Below, piece by piece: positions 43,478 through 52,787 of a stretch of DNA of 64,000 nt (positions are counted from its first letter, which is position 1; every line of letters starts with the position of its first letter). The stretch comes from JAEINY01 sp942490535. Lineage in GTDB: Bacteria > Bacteroidota > Bacteroidia > Bacteroidales > Marinilabiliaceae. The position numbers and the translations under genes were made by a program. The stretch lies in contig CALNXQ010000003.1 in the NCBI GenBank assembly GCA_942490535.1, positions 682,001 through 746,000 of the forward strand, in the 5' to 3' direction. The notes under the pieces are model-generated. The model did not search any database. It saw nothing but the letters and a program-made list of their open reading frames with translations, and was not told the origin of the DNA.

Positions 43478-45691
43478 TTAGTTTTTCAAATCAAAGCGAT
43501 CCAGGTTCATCACCTTCACCCAGACAGCCACGAAGTCGCTTACAAACTTCTCATGGGCATCGGAGCTACCATAAACTTCTGCCAAGGCCCTTAGTTCAGA
43601 ATTGGAGCCGAAAACCAGATCCACCCTGGTGGCTGTCCATTTTATATCACCTGTCTTGCGGTCGCGCCCTATAAAGCACTCATGCGTATTATCCTTTGGC
43701 ATCCAGGCGGTGCGCATATCAAGCAGGTTGATAAAGAAATCGTTACTCAGCACTTCCGGACGTTTTGTGAGCACACCATGTGGCGATCCGTCAAAATTGG
43801 TATTCAAAATACGAAGTCCGCCAAGCAAAACCGTCATTTCGGGTGCAGTTAAAGTGAGCAACTGGGCTTTATCTACCAATAAATCTTCAGTGCTCACAGC
43901 GAATTTCTTTTTCAGATAATTACGGAAGCCATCGGCCAGAGGCTCCATCACAGCAAACGATTCCACATCTGTCTGTTCCTGGGTAGCATCCATACGTCCC
44001 GGTGAAAAAGGAACGGTAATGACAACACCGGCATCAGCAGCTGCTTTTTCAACACCGGCACAACCGGCCAGTACGATGAGGTCGGCCATTGATATTTTTT
44101 GATTATTGGAAGATGAGTTATTAAAAGACTCCTGGATTTTATCCAGCGACATCAATACCTCATTTAATTGTGCTGGATGATTCACAGTCCAGTCTTTTTG
44201 AGGTGCCAGGCGGATGCGTGCCCCATTGGCACCGCCACGCTTATCCGAACCACGGAAAGTAGAAGCGGAGGCCCAGGCAGTAGAGACCAATTGAGAAACG
44301 CTTAAGCCGGATTTTAGAATCGTTGCCTTTAAGTCGGTGATGGCATCGGCATCAACCAGCGTATGATCAACAGCAGGTATCGGATCTTGCCAGATCAAGT
44401 CTTCAGCAGGTACTTCAGGCCCTAAATAACGCGCCCTGGGCCCCATGTCACGATGTGTTAATTTGAACCAGGCACGGCCAAAAGCATCGGCAAATTCGAG
44501 GGGATACTCGTAAAAGCGGCGCGCTATTTTTTCATAGGCAGGGTCGAAATGCAAGGAAAGATCTGTGGTTAACATGGTTGGATAATGCCTTTTCGAAGGC
44601 TCATGAGCATCCGGCATCACCTCTTCAGAATCTTTGGCAATCCACATATGAGCCCCCGCAGGACTTTTCGTTAATTCCCACTCATACTTAAACAGGTTAT
44701 CGAAGAAATAATAACTCCACTTGGCAGGTGTTTGAGTCCAGGTCACTTCAATGCCACTGGTGATGGTATCTTTACCCTTTCCCGATCCAAAGGTGCTTTT
44801 CCAGCCAAGCCCCTGTTCTTCCATAGGAGCAGCTTCAGGTTCAGGCCCTACATGAGCAGCATCTCCGGCACCATGACATTTACCAAAGGTGTGGCCACCA
44901 GCAATCAAAGCCACGGTTTCTTCATCGTTCATGGCCATCCGGGCAAAGGTCTCCCGAATGTCTTTGGCAGCAGCAAGCGGATCGGGGTTACCACCCGGAC
45001 CTTCAGGATTCACATAGATCAATCCCATTTGAACGGCTGCCAACGGATTATCCAGGTCTTTTTTTTCATTGGCATAACGTTCCGTTCCTTCCAGCCATTC
45101 TTTTTCAGCACCCCAATACACATCTTCTTCCGGTTCCCACACATCTTCACGTCCGCCCGCAAAACCAAAGGTTTTAAAGCCCATGGACTCCAGGGCCACA
45201 TTTCCGGCCAGTATCATCAGGTCGGCCCAGGAGATCTTACGGCCATACTTCTGTTTGATAGGCCACAACAAGCGTCGCGCCTTATCCAGGTTGGCATTGT
45301 CCGGCCAGCTGTTGAGCGGTGCAAAGCGTTGTTGTCCGGCACCGGCACCACCACGACCGTCGCCAATGCGGTAGGTTCCTGCACTATGCCAGGCCATTCG
45401 GATGAACAAGGGACCATAATGACCAAAGTCAGCAGGCCACCAGTCCTGCGAATCTGTCATGAGGGCATGCAGGTCTTTTTTCAGCCCATTATAATCCAGA
45501 CTCTTAAAAGCTTCGGCATAATTAAAATCATCACCCATCGGGTTTGATAAAGAAGAGTGTTGACGAAGAATATCCAGTTTTAACTGGTTTGGCCACCAAT
45601 CACGGTTTTTGGTTCCCCCACCCCCACCACTATACTTTCCTATAGCACCGGTAACAGGACATTTACTTACTTTCTTTGAATGATCTTCCAT
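43478..45691 (-). CDS. katG: Catalase-peroxidase
   Basis: A 737-aa bifunctional heme enzyme. The distal site is RMAWHSAGTYRIGDGRGG, which supplies the Trp of the Met-Tyr-Trp adduct and the catalytic Arg and His. The Tyr lies in GLIYVNPEGPGG and the proximal His in ALIAGGHTFGKCHG. The second, heme-free domain follows (from about residue 430). Full length for the family; the start is MEDHSKKVSKCPV. It has no signal peptide, so it is cytoplasmic. It lies upstream of the PerR-like gene in the same orientation but with its own terminator between them. It removes H2O2 during oxygen exposure. Confidence 0.97.
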   Translation of the reverse strand: MEDHSKKVSKCPVTGAIGKYSGGGGGTKNRDWWPNQLKLDILRQHSSLSNPMGDDFNYAEAFKSLDYNGLKKDLHALMTDSQDWWPADFGHYGPLFIRMAWHSAGTYRIGDGRGGAGAGQQRFAPLNSWPDNANLDKARRLLWPIKQKYGRKISWADLMILAGNVALESMGFKTFGFAGGREDVWEPEEDVYWGAEKEWLEGTERYANEKKDLDNPLAAVQMGLIYVNPEGPGGNPDPLAAAKDIRETFARMAMNDEETVALIAGGHTFGKCHGAGDAAHVGPEPEAAPMEEQGLGWKSTFGSGKGKDTITSGIEVTWTQTPAKWSYYFFDNLFKYEWELTKSPAGAHMWIAKDSEEVMPDAHEPSKRHYPTMLTTDLSLHFDPAYEKIARRFYEYPLEFADAFGRAWFKLTHRDMGPRARYLGPEVPAEDLIWQDPIPAVDHTLVDADAITDLKATILKSGLSVSQLVSTAWASASTFRGSDKRGGANGARIRLAPQKDWTVNHPAQLNEVLMSLDKIQESFNNSSSNNQKISMADLIVLAGCAGVEKAAADAGVVITVPFSPGRMDATQEQTDVESFAVMEPLADGFRNYLKKKFAVSTEDLLVDKAQLLTLTAPEMTVLLGGLRILNTNFDGSPHGVLTKRPEVLSNDFFINLLDMRTAWMPKDNTHECFIGRDRKTGDIKWTATRVDLVFGSNSELRALAEVYGSSDAHEKFVSDFVAVWVKVMNLDRFDLKN

Positions 45692-45929
45692 GGCTTAATG
45701 GATATCACGTTTAGATGAAAAAATTATACTCAGTAAATCGGAGAGATTCCTAAAGGCAGTTTACTCTCTTCTAGAGTTCATTCAAATTACAACGATTCAT
45801 TCAGGAAGTCAATTCAGATTAGAAATAATTGACGGAGTTTTATTTGGAATTAACAGTGTTCCCTATAGGTTAGTCGATAAAAGCTGAATCAAGCCTTTGC
45901 AGCCCTCAAAAAAAAGAATACCTGTTTGG

Positions 45930-46649
45930 CTATCCGGTAGCACTTATTTTCCGTAATGCATCCGGATCATTGATTACAATTTTTCGTCCCTCCATTTGAA
46001 TGATGCCATCACTTTTGAATTCATTCAATAAGCGAACAGTTGTCTCCGGCGACAAACCGGCAAACTCACTGATATCTTTCCGGGTGAGACATGAGAAAAC
46101 AGCTGCATCTGAAAAAACAGGGTCAGATAAGTAAAGTAAAGTGTCGGCCAGGCGTCCATACATCTGTTTACTTAATAAACTTCTGAGCAGGTTATAAAAA
46201 TGCACTTCATTTTTACAGTACCAATTAATTAAATCCGTAGCGAAAACACCATTATTTTGAATCAATGTTTTAAAACTGTTTTTTTCAATCAGACAAACAG
46301 TGGAATCGCGTAAAGCTGTAGCAGAATAATTAAAAACATTGTCCTCAAACAGTGATGAAAGCCCCAAAAACTCGGAGTTTCTAAGCAGCTTCAAATTAAT
46401 ATTTTTATTATTGGGCGATTCCAGGTAAATTTTGATTAAACCATCGGATAAGTACAATACATATGAAGTATAGGCTCCTTGTTTACATACACTTTCACCT
46501 TTTCGATATAAAACTTGTGTTTTATTCTGATTAATAAATTCCAGTTCAGATGAAAGCAGTTTCTGAAAACACTTTGAACTGTTTTTACAACCGATGCAAT
46601 TGACCGATTCAGCGTCGTTTTTCATTTGCCAGTTTATTGTTAGCGTCAC
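45930..46649 (-). CDS. FNR-like Crp-family oxygen-sensing regulator
   Basis: A 239-aa protein with an N-terminal cyclic-nucleotide-type beta-roll and a C-terminal HTH (LTRKDISEFAGLSPETTVRLLNEF). Cysteines at 18, 21 and 27 (NCIGCKNSSKC) and 119 (STVCLIE) have almost the spacing of the four [4Fe-4S] ligands of Escherichia coli FNR (20, 23, 29, 122), so oxygen sensing is likely. The recognition helix has ETTVR where FNR has ETISR, so the target site may differ. It is divergent from the DUF5320/NifX/Mrp gene set with a large inverted repeat between them, and downstream of it lies katG. Confidence 0.85.
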   Translation of the reverse strand: MTLTINWQMKNDAESVNCIGCKNSSKCFQKLLSSELEFINQNKTQVLYRKGESVCKQGAYTSYVLYLSDGLIKIYLESPNNKNINLKLLRNSEFLGLSSLFEDNVFNYSATALRDSTVCLIEKNSFKTLIQNNGVFATDLINWYCKNEVHFYNLLRSLLSKQMYGRLADTLLYLSDPVFSDAAVFSCLTRKDISEFAGLSPETTVRLLNEFKSDGIIQMEGRKIVINDPDALRKISATG

Positions 46650-46681
46650 CTATTTAACTCACATAATCCCTTCTAACAAAT

Positions 46682-46719
46682 TTAAGACATATATCAACAA
46701 AATTCCTGATATATCTTAA
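46682..46719. promoter_or_regulatory. Large inverted repeat between the FNR-like gene and the NifX/Mrp set
   Basis: TTAAGACATATATCA (46682-46696) and TGATATATCTTAA (46707-46719) are inverted arms, two bases offset in length, separated by 10 bp. It is the only clear dyad in the 200-bp divergent promoter region. It could be the site of the FNR-like protein or of another dimeric regulator. A TACCTTTG string at 46749 resembles a Bacteroidetes -7 element for the rightward genes. Confidence 0.45.
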
Positions 46720-46850
46720 TTAATTCCATGGTGAGCTCCCCCCTCTTTTACCTTTGTTTCTGCCCGTTATGAACTTACCTTTAACATAGAATAAGAGCCA
46801 TAATTCGCTGTATCGATCAGCTTTTAGTAACACGTAAAGAGGAGGTCATC

Positions 46851-47039
46851 ATGCCTGGATTGGACAAAACAGGTCCGGAAGGAAAAGGAGCCGGCACAGG
46901 TTGGGGCTTTGGAAAATGCAAGTCGTTTGAATCATCCGGAAAAGACAGTAGCAGGGGCTTATTTGCAAGACGCGGGCGAGCTCATGGTAGAAGAGGTTTC
47001 AGGTTTTGGCGAAAAAAAGCCGGAACCGGTGGTGAATAA
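46851..47039 (+). CDS. DUF5320-like glycine-rich small protein
   Basis: A 62-aa protein whose start, MPGLDKTGPEGKGAGTGWGF, is the DUF5320 pattern (LDxTGPxGxGxGTGxG). The C-terminal half is strongly basic (RRGRAHGRRGFRFWRKK). An AGAGGAGG sequence 9 bp before the ATG is an unusually good ribosome-binding site for this genome. DUF5320 proteins regularly accompany NifX/NifB-like proteins in anaerobes and archaea; function unknown. A relative is encoded at 57142-57324 in the second gene set. The overlapping frame at 46909 is a shadow. Confidence 0.75.
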   Translation: MPGLDKTGPEGKGAGTGWGFGKCKSFESSGKDSSRGLFARRGRAHGRRGFRFWRKKAGTGGE

Positions 47040-47106
47040 TCAATGGATAACCGATTGGAGTGGCATTTCGATGTGCACCTCCAATCTTAATTAACGAACC
47101 TGAATC

Positions 47107-47475
47107 ATGAGGAATATTGCTGTACCGGTTAAAGAAGGTCGTTTAAGTCATTTTTTCGCCTTGAATCCTGCTAAAAGTAGCACCATTGACTTCTGTATTT
47201 ATCATGTGAGGAATAATAAGCTGATTACAGATGTCAAAGTGGTAGACGCTTTAGTCAATTTTGAATCCTTTGAAAAGTGGTGCATGGAGAATAAAATAAC
47301 TGATCTTATTGCTTGTCAGATCGATACTAAAGTGGTTAAACTATTAAATCGAAATAAAATCAACGTCTTTCCAGGTGTAACTCCCGGTATCCCTCAAAGA
47401 CTGGTAAGTGAACTTATTGATGGCACACTGATCACCAATAGTAAAGTGATTGAAACAAAAGAACAAAGGATTTAG
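47107..47475 (+). CDS. NifX/NifB-like dinitrogenase-cofactor-domain protein
   Basis: A 122-aa single-domain protein with the RNase-H-like fold of the NifX/NafY/VnfX family: AVPVKEGRLSHFF at the start, ITDLIACQIDTKVVKLLNRNKINVFPGV in the second half. Nitrogenase relatives bind Fe-S or FeMo-cofactor precursors. No nitrogenase genes are near, so the client is unknown. It ends 2 bp before the Mrp gene, so the two are probably co-translated. The usual short GHxxHF segment is replaced by LSHFFALNPA. Confidence 0.8.
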   Translation: MRNIAVPVKEGRLSHFFALNPAKSSTIDFCIYHVRNNKLITDVKVVDALVNFESFEKWCMENKITDLIACQIDTKVVKLLNRNKINVFPGVTPGIPQRLVSELIDGTLITNSKVIETKEQRI

Positions 47476-47477
47476 CT

Positions 47478-48308
47478 ATGGATACCAGACAGAAATCAAA
47501 TACGACAATGGAGAAAATTGACCTTCCGTCGGTGAAGCACATCATTGCAATTGCCTCCGGAAAGGGAGGAGTTGGAAAATCAACTGTTGCAGCAAATCTG
47601 GCATTGGCATTGGCTAAAACAGGTGCCAAAACAGCACTGGTTGATGCGGATATATTTGGCCCTTCTATTCCAGTCATGTTTAATGTGGTGGATGAGAAAC
47701 CAAAAGTACAAGACACAAACGGCAACAAAAGGTTGGTACCGATTGTGAAATATGGCGTCAGGCTCCTTTCCATCGGTTTCCTGATTAAAGCTAGAGAGGC
47801 GGCCATCTGGCGGGGTCCCTTGGCATCGAAAGTATTGGTGCGCATGCTGGTGGATACGGTTTGGGGAGATATCGATTACATGATCATCGATCTCCCCCCT
47901 GGCACCAGCGATATTCAGCTAACAGTAGTACAAAAGCTGAATGTATCAGGGGCAATCATTGTTACGACACCTCAAAATGTGGCCTTGGCAAGTGTTAAAA
48001 AGGCCATTGAAATGTTCAGAAAAGACAAGATCCGGGTACCCATTGTGGGTATTGTGGAGAATATGTCCTATTTCACTTCTCAAGAGCTGCCCGGACGCAC
48101 ATTTTATATCTTCGGAAAAGGTGGTGGTGAGCAATTGGCCCGGGAACTTAAGATTCCTTTGATTGCAAAAATACCGATTGATGGTGATGTGTGTGAATCC
48201 GGTGATGCCGGTAAGCCTATTGCAATGCAACAAAACGGATTAATCGCTGAGAAATTCAAGGACCTGGCTAAAGTGATTATGAATAAATATGCCTGCCACC
48301 TTATATAA
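47478..48308 (+). CDS. Mrp/NBP35-family P-loop ATPase
   Basis: A 276-aa protein with deviant Walker A ASGKGGVGKST at about residue 25, switch I DADIFGPSIP, and Walker A' region IIDLPPGTSDIQLT. These are the Mrp/ApbC signatures of Fe-S cluster carrier ATPases. It has no N-terminal FeS-assembly (DUF59) domain, and the CxxC that bridges a cluster in canonical members is missing after IVENMSYF (TSQELPG follows). A paralogue is encoded at 53294. It is joined to the NifX-like gene, so a role in delivering metal clusters is inferred. Confidence 0.88.
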   Translation: MDTRQKSNTTMEKIDLPSVKHIIAIASGKGGVGKSTVAANLALALAKTGAKTALVDADIFGPSIPVMFNVVDEKPKVQDTNGNKRLVPIVKYGVRLLSIGFLIKAREAAIWRGPLASKVLVRMLVDTVWGDIDYMIIDLPPGTSDIQLTVVQKLNVSGAIIVTTPQNVALASVKKAIEMFRKDKIRVPIVGIVENMSYFTSQELPGRTFYIFGKGGGEQLARELKIPLIAKIPIDGDVCESGDAGKPIAMQQNGLIAEKFKDLAKVIMNKYACHLI

Positions 48309-48388
48309 TCACATTTTATCCATCAAACTGAAAAACTGCTTGAAGTACTAACAAATCAAACAACCTGAGTGATATTAATATTTGGAAA

Positions 48389-48601
48389 ATGAAAGCTAAT
48401 AGGAAATCAATTTGGAGAACAGTGCCTGCTATTCTTACGAGTGTCGCGGCACTAATAAAGGCCATTAACGGATTGTTTGAGGCGGTTAGAAGTACTCACG
48501 TTGAAAAAGTGTTGAAGGAGGATATATCTTCCAAGCCTCTGCAGGAGTCAAATACAAATCAAAAGTCAGATACCAGGAATCAGATTAAAAATCTAAAATA
48601 G
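48389..48601 (+). CDS. Small hypothetical protein with one hydrophobic segment
   Basis: A 70-aa product. Residues 7-32 (SIWRTVPAILTSVAALIKAINGLFEA) can form one membrane or amphipathic helix; the remainder is polar (KSDTRNQIKNLK). I do not recognise it. It lies between the Mrp and radical SAM genes on the same strand and may be part of the same transcription unit. Confidence 0.5.
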   Translation: MKANRKSIWRTVPAILTSVAALIKAINGLFEAVRSTHVEKVLKEDISSKPLQESNTNQKSDTRNQIKNLK

Positions 48602-48624
48602 GCATGTAATTATCCTTCATTGAA

Positions 48625-48639
48625 TTGGAAATGTTCCAA
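48625..48639. promoter_or_regulatory. Short perfect palindrome upstream of the radical SAM gene
   Basis: TTGGAA-ATG-TTCCAA in the 160-bp gap before the radical SAM start. A possible operator; no other copy noticed. Confidence 0.25.
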
Positions 48640-48763
48640 AAGTTGAGTAGTCTGAATGCTGTCAGAACCGTGAGGTGTCTAAAACTTAAAAACAGCTGAT
48701 AAGTAATTTAATAGCAAATATAATTTTTAGTGCTTTTTGTCGTCTAATAGTAATCATCAAGCC

Positions 48764-49699
48764 ATGTATAAGCACATTTTCGGTCCTGTACCATCGCGGC
48801 GATTAGGCATGTCATTAGGGGTTGATATAGTCCCATATAAAGTATGTACGTTTAATTGTATTTATTGCGAGTGTGGTCCAACAACAAATTGTACAATAGA
48901 AAGAAAAGAATATGTTTCTTTTAAGGAGGTTACAATTGAAATAAAACAATTTCTCAATAGCCATCCGTATCCCGATTATATAACCTTCTCAGGAGCAGGT
49001 GAACCTACCTTAAATGTGCACATTGGAGATATTATCAGCTATATTAAAACAAACTTCCCCGGCTTACCCATTGCCGTATTAACTAACGGAAGTTTACTGA
49101 GTGACGACGAGGTCAGAAACGAACTGAAACATGCGGATGTCATATTACCATCTTTGGATGCGGCATCACAATCTGTTTTTGAGAAAATCAACCGTCCTCA
49201 TTCACACATCTGTATCGAAAATTACATAAAAGGATTGGTGAAATTGCGAAAAGAATACCCAGGTGAAATATGGCTGGAAGTGATGATTATACCGGGATAT
49301 AATGATAATGTTGGGAACCTGCTCTCGATTGAGGATGCTATATTAAAAATTAAACCTGATAAAATACAGTTAAATACCCTTGACCGACCAGGCACTGCTG
49401 ATGGATTACGCGCAGCCAAATGGCAAGAACTGCAACAAATTATTGAATTATGGGGATTAGATAATGTGGACGTTATTGCATCGATGCCTGAACGAAAAAA
49501 CATAAAATCATATCGTATGGATATTGAGAGTGCCATTTTAAAAACAATAACCAGGCGACCTTGTACACTGGATGATCTGAATAAAATTCTGGGAATTCAT
49601 AATAACGAGATAAACAAATATCTGTGTGTGTTAGAGGAAGAGGGTAAAATTAGGACCATGAGGGCAGAGAGAGGATTGTTTTATCTGACTAATTATTGA
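48764..49699 (+). CDS. Radical SAM protein with C-terminal winged helix
   Basis: A 311-aa protein from the ATG at 48764; a TTG at 48737 would add nine residues without family character, so ATG is preferred. The cluster motif is CTFNCIYC (Cys 28, 32, 35), preceded by FGPVPSRRLGMSLGVD, which marks the COG0731-like group. The SAM-binding stretch TFSGAGEPTLN and LTNGSLL follow. The last 60 residues form a winged helix (CTLDDLNKILGIHNNEINKYLCVLEEEGKI). Substrate unknown. Its place after NifX-like and Mrp genes recalls NifB-type cofactor chemistry, but NifB itself has a different motif order. Confidence 0.85.
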   Translation: MYKHIFGPVPSRRLGMSLGVDIVPYKVCTFNCIYCECGPTTNCTIERKEYVSFKEVTIEIKQFLNSHPYPDYITFSGAGEPTLNVHIGDIISYIKTNFPGLPIAVLTNGSLLSDDEVRNELKHADVILPSLDAASQSVFEKINRPHSHICIENYIKGLVKLRKEYPGEIWLEVMIIPGYNDNVGNLLSIEDAILKIKPDKIQLNTLDRPGTADGLRAAKWQELQQIIELWGLDNVDVIASMPERKNIKSYRMDIESAILKTITRRPCTLDDLNKILGIHNNEINKYLCVLEEEGKIRTMRAERGLFYLTNY

Positions 49700-49820
49700 T
49701 TATCAAGAGTATATCCCATAACTTACTGACAGATTCATTTGATGTAGCAACCATCTGTTTAAAAACCTATAACAATTAAACTTCCCATCTAAAAGCAGAC
49801 TGAATTGTGCTGTTTCTATT

Positions 49821-50342
49821 TTACATTTCAATTCCAACTCTGGCCTGTATGCCCTTATTGAAGTAGTGTTTAATTTCTTTCATTTCGGTAACAAGGTCAG
49901 CAATCTCGATAATTTTTTCATGGGCATATCTGCCGGTTATTACTATCTCCATTGGGATGGGTTTATTCTTTACTATCTCAATAACTTGGTTTATATCGAA
50001 CAGCTTGTAATACAATGCCATATTCAGTTCATCCATAATAACCAAATCATATTCACCTGACAGAATTATCTTTTTCATTTCCTCAAGCCCTTCACGGGCA
50101 GCATTTATATCTTCGCTCTTTGGTTCTCGATCTATAAAGCAGTCTAAACCGTATTGCTTGAGTACAATATTTTTCAGGTGCTTCTTAATTGCATCAATTT
50201 CGCTGTAATGTTTTCCCTTAATAAATTGCCCGATAAAAACAGTTTTGCCAGCTCCACAAGCCCTAAGGGCAAGTCCAAGGGCGGCAGTTGTTTTCCCTTT
50301 ACCGTTTCCTGTATAAACCTGAATAAAACCTTGTGACTTCAT
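49821..50342 (-). CDS. cobO: Corrinoid adenosyltransferase, CobO/BtuR/CobA type
   Basis: A 173-aa protein. P-loop GNGKGKTT at residues 12-19 and VIMDELNMALYYKL (Walker B region), with VITGRYAHEKIIEIADLVTEM in the C-terminal half; all are typical. It transfers the 5'-deoxyadenosyl group from ATP to cob(I)alamin or cob(I)yrinic acid diamide. It supplies the adenosylated substrate that CbiZ requires, although it lies 8 kb from the corrinoid operon. Convergent with the radical SAM gene. I see no riboswitch upstream; the 297-bp gap to the next gene (50343-50639) shows no other feature. Confidence 0.92.
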   Translation of the reverse strand: MKSQGFIQVYTGNGKGKTTAALGLALRACGAGKTVFIGQFIKGKHYSEIDAIKKHLKNIVLKQYGLDCFIDREPKSEDINAAREGLEEMKKIILSGEYDLVIMDELNMALYYKLFDINQVIEIVKNKPIPMEIVITGRYAHEKIIEIADLVTEMKEIKHYFNKGIQARVGIEM

Positions 50343-50639
50343 AATTTATAAGTTTTGAGTAGTGCATTCATGCATTTATTTCATTTTTTTCGCATCCTTG
50401 AAACTAACTTTAAAAAGCAAGCAAAAAGTTCGTAATTATTTGTACAAAAACACTTCCCATATCCTACAAAAATGAATGAAACAGCATAGAAATAATTTTT
50501 AGTATGAAAATTTAACGTTGCTTTTTAATACCAATGCCCGGTCCACAATTGTTTATTGACCTTATAAAAAGTAAAAGGATACTTCTAACATGAAAGCATC
50601 CTTATACGAATAAATAACTAACTCACCCTTAATGAATTT

Positions 50640-52328
50640 TTATTTTTCCAAAGCAAAAGGCCAGGCAGCAATGCCACCCTCCAATACTTTTACATTTGTA
50701 TACCCATGGGCTTTGAGTAAAACAGCTGCTTCATAGCCCCGCAAGGAAATCTTGCAAAAGGTAATAATCTCTTGATTTTTATCTTCAGGTAACTCATTTA
50801 GTCGCGTGCGCAACACTCCCAATGGAATTAAATGCTCGCCAATCCCTAAACGCGTTTGTTCAAACTCATCCGGTCCGCGTGTATCCAGGATAAACGGCGT
50901 TTCACCTTGTTCCAGTTTTTCTTTTAAGTCCAATGCTGATATGCCGTCAAAGATACCATCCCTTTTATTCTGGAGTATCTGAGCACTTGCAATACTGTGA
51001 TCAATGGCTAGTGAAAAGGGGGGAGCATAGGGTAGATCATGGTTTATCATATCTTCAATCGTCAAACTTCCTTTAATGGCAGTGGCCCATATGGCCAGTT
51101 GCTTGCTGACATCACCGGGGCCAATACATTGAGCTCCGAGGATTCGGCCTGTATGTCTATCTGATAACAGTTTTGTAATAAGTAATTTACCATCCATGAA
51201 ACCCGGTTTATCCGGACTGGCATTAACCACTTTGATATAATCAATGTGCTCACCTTTCGCTTTTGTTTCAGAAAGACCTGTGATGCCAACTCCGTAATCA
51301 AACAGTTTACAAATACCTGTTTGAATAGTTCCTGGAAAGGTAACTGTATTGCCTTTGATGATATTTTCGCCAATTACCCTTCCCTCCAGGTTAGCCAGGT
51401 CACCATAAGGCGCCAGTACATTTTTACCGGTAATGATGTTTTTTATCTCGCAGCAATCGCCTGCCGCATAAATATCCGGATCACTGGTTTGCATGAATTC
51501 ATCCACTTTGACACCTCCCAGGGCACCAATTTCCAATCCGGCTTCCTGAGCCAGCTTCACATTGGGTCGCACACCAATGGCTACAACAGCCAGCTCACAA
51601 GGGATCTCTGTCCCATTTTGTAGCTTAACAGCTGTCAGTTTGCCATTTTCCCCAATAAATTCGGCCACCCCGTTTTCTGTAATAACATTAGCTTTTGTCT
51701 TGAGGTACTTTTCAACAATCTTGGCGATTTTCCAATCCAGGAAGGTCAATAATTGAGGTAACAATTCAATAAGTGTAAGTTCAATACCTGCCAGGTGCAA
51801 GGCTTCCAATGTTTCAAGACCGATTAATCCACCACCAATGACAACAGCTTTCTTAATGTTTCCTTCGTCACGTATTTTTCTCAAGTAGTCTGCATCCTGC
51901 ATCGATTGAAGTGGGGTAATCCCCTCCAGGCCAATGCCCGGTATTGGAGGCATATTAGGAGATGCGCCGGTGGCAATTACCAACTTGTCATATGCCTGAA
52001 CTCCGCTCACACCGGTTGACACATCGGTAAATTCAACTGTTTTATTGATGCGGTTAATCCTGGTGATCTCCGTATTTACCCTGGCCTTTATTCCCTTTGC
52101 GTTCCAGTAAAACTTCGGATCCCGCACTACTCCGGTTGGAGTGCACAGCAACTTGTTGCGGTCATCAAAAAAGCCACCTACAAAATAGGGATAACCACAT
52201 GAAGCCATGGATAAATCCGGCCCTTTCTGAAACATGGTAATCTCTGCAAATTCATCCATACGCCTGGCCCTGGCAGCAGCCTTAGGTCCTGCGGCTGATC
52301 CTCCGATAACGAGTATTCGTTTGCTCAT
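50640..52328 (-). CDS. FAD-dependent NAD(P)H oxidoreductase fused to rhodanese (CoA-disulfide-reductase-like)
   Basis: A 562-aa protein. The FAD site is VIGGSAAGPKAAARAR, the redox Cys44 lies in SMASCGYPYF, the NAD(P)H site is VIGGGLIGLE, and the second FAD motif is YAAGDCCEI. From about residue 465 follows a rhodanese domain (FILDTRGPDEFE) with active Cys in TFCKISLRGYEA. Fusions of this build reduce CoA persulfides, polysulfide or NADH-linked disulfides. It is the last gene of the minus-strand set and follows a thioesterase by 23 bp. A sulfur-handling role that could feed Fe-S assembly is inference. Confidence 0.9.
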   Translation of the reverse strand: MSKRILVIGGSAAGPKAAARARRMDEFAEITMFQKGPDLSMASCGYPYFVGGFFDDRNKLLCTPTGVVRDPKFYWNAKGIKARVNTEITRINRINKTVEFTDVSTGVSGVQAYDKLVIATGASPNMPPIPGIGLEGITPLQSMQDADYLRKIRDEGNIKKAVVIGGGLIGLETLEALHLAGIELTLIELLPQLLTFLDWKIAKIVEKYLKTKANVITENGVAEFIGENGKLTAVKLQNGTEIPCELAVVAIGVRPNVKLAQEAGLEIGALGGVKVDEFMQTSDPDIYAAGDCCEIKNIITGKNVLAPYGDLANLEGRVIGENIIKGNTVTFPGTIQTGICKLFDYGVGITGLSETKAKGEHIDYIKVVNASPDKPGFMDGKLLITKLLSDRHTGRILGAQCIGPGDVSKQLAIWATAIKGSLTIEDMINHDLPYAPPFSLAIDHSIASAQILQNKRDGIFDGISALDLKEKLEQGETPFILDTRGPDEFEQTRLGIGEHLIPLGVLRTRLNELPEDKNQEIITFCKISLRGYEAAVLLKAHGYTNVKVLEGGIAAWPFALEK

Positions 52329-52351
52329 CTTTTCTTTCTTTATAGGATTTA

Positions 52352-52780
52352 TTAATTGACAATCAGGTTCCCTTTTGACAGTTTCTGCAAGAAAGCCTTT
52401 TCAACCAGTGCCGGCATGCGAATAGGCTTTCGTGTCTGACGCTCTACAAAAACCACTGTGGATGTTGCCTTGCAGATCTTCTCATCCTTGTCATTGGCAA
52501 TCTCAAATTCAAAATAAAAACGAACAGAGGGCACCTCTTTAATAATGGTGGTGATGGTTAACGTTTCATCGTAATGGGCAGGTTTCAGGTACCTGAGGTT
52601 CATCTCAATCACCGGAAGCATGATGTTGTTTTCTTCCAAAATGCTATCGCAAATACCCATTTTCCGGAGTAATTCGGTTCGGGCCTGATGACAGTAGGCG
52701 ACATAATTGGCATGGTATACATAACCCATTTGATCCACCTCACCATAGCGTGGACGTAATTCTATTTTATCTGTAAACAT
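52352..52780 (-). CDS. Acyl-CoA thioesterase, YbgC/4HBT family
   Basis: A 142-aa hot-dog-fold protein. The start has YGEVDQMGYVYHANYVAYCHQARTELL, with the catalytic Asp in EVDQMG and the Tyr/His pattern of 4-hydroxybenzoyl-CoA thioesterase-like enzymes. Full length. It lies 7 bp after trmO and 23 bp before the oxidoreductase gene. The natural thioester is unknown. Confidence 0.88.
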   Translation of the reverse strand: MFTDKIELRPRYGEVDQMGYVYHANYVAYCHQARTELLRKMGICDSILEENNIMLPVIEMNLRYLKPAHYDETLTITTIIKEVPSVRFYFEFEIANDKDEKICKATSTVVFVERQTRKPIRMPALVEKAFLQKLSKGNLIVN

Positions 52781-52787
52781 TTTTTAA

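Noticed and set aside
44732..45547. 271-aa frame antisense to katG
   Set aside because: It is a long shadow frame caused by codon bias of katG; the katG protein is complete on the other strand.
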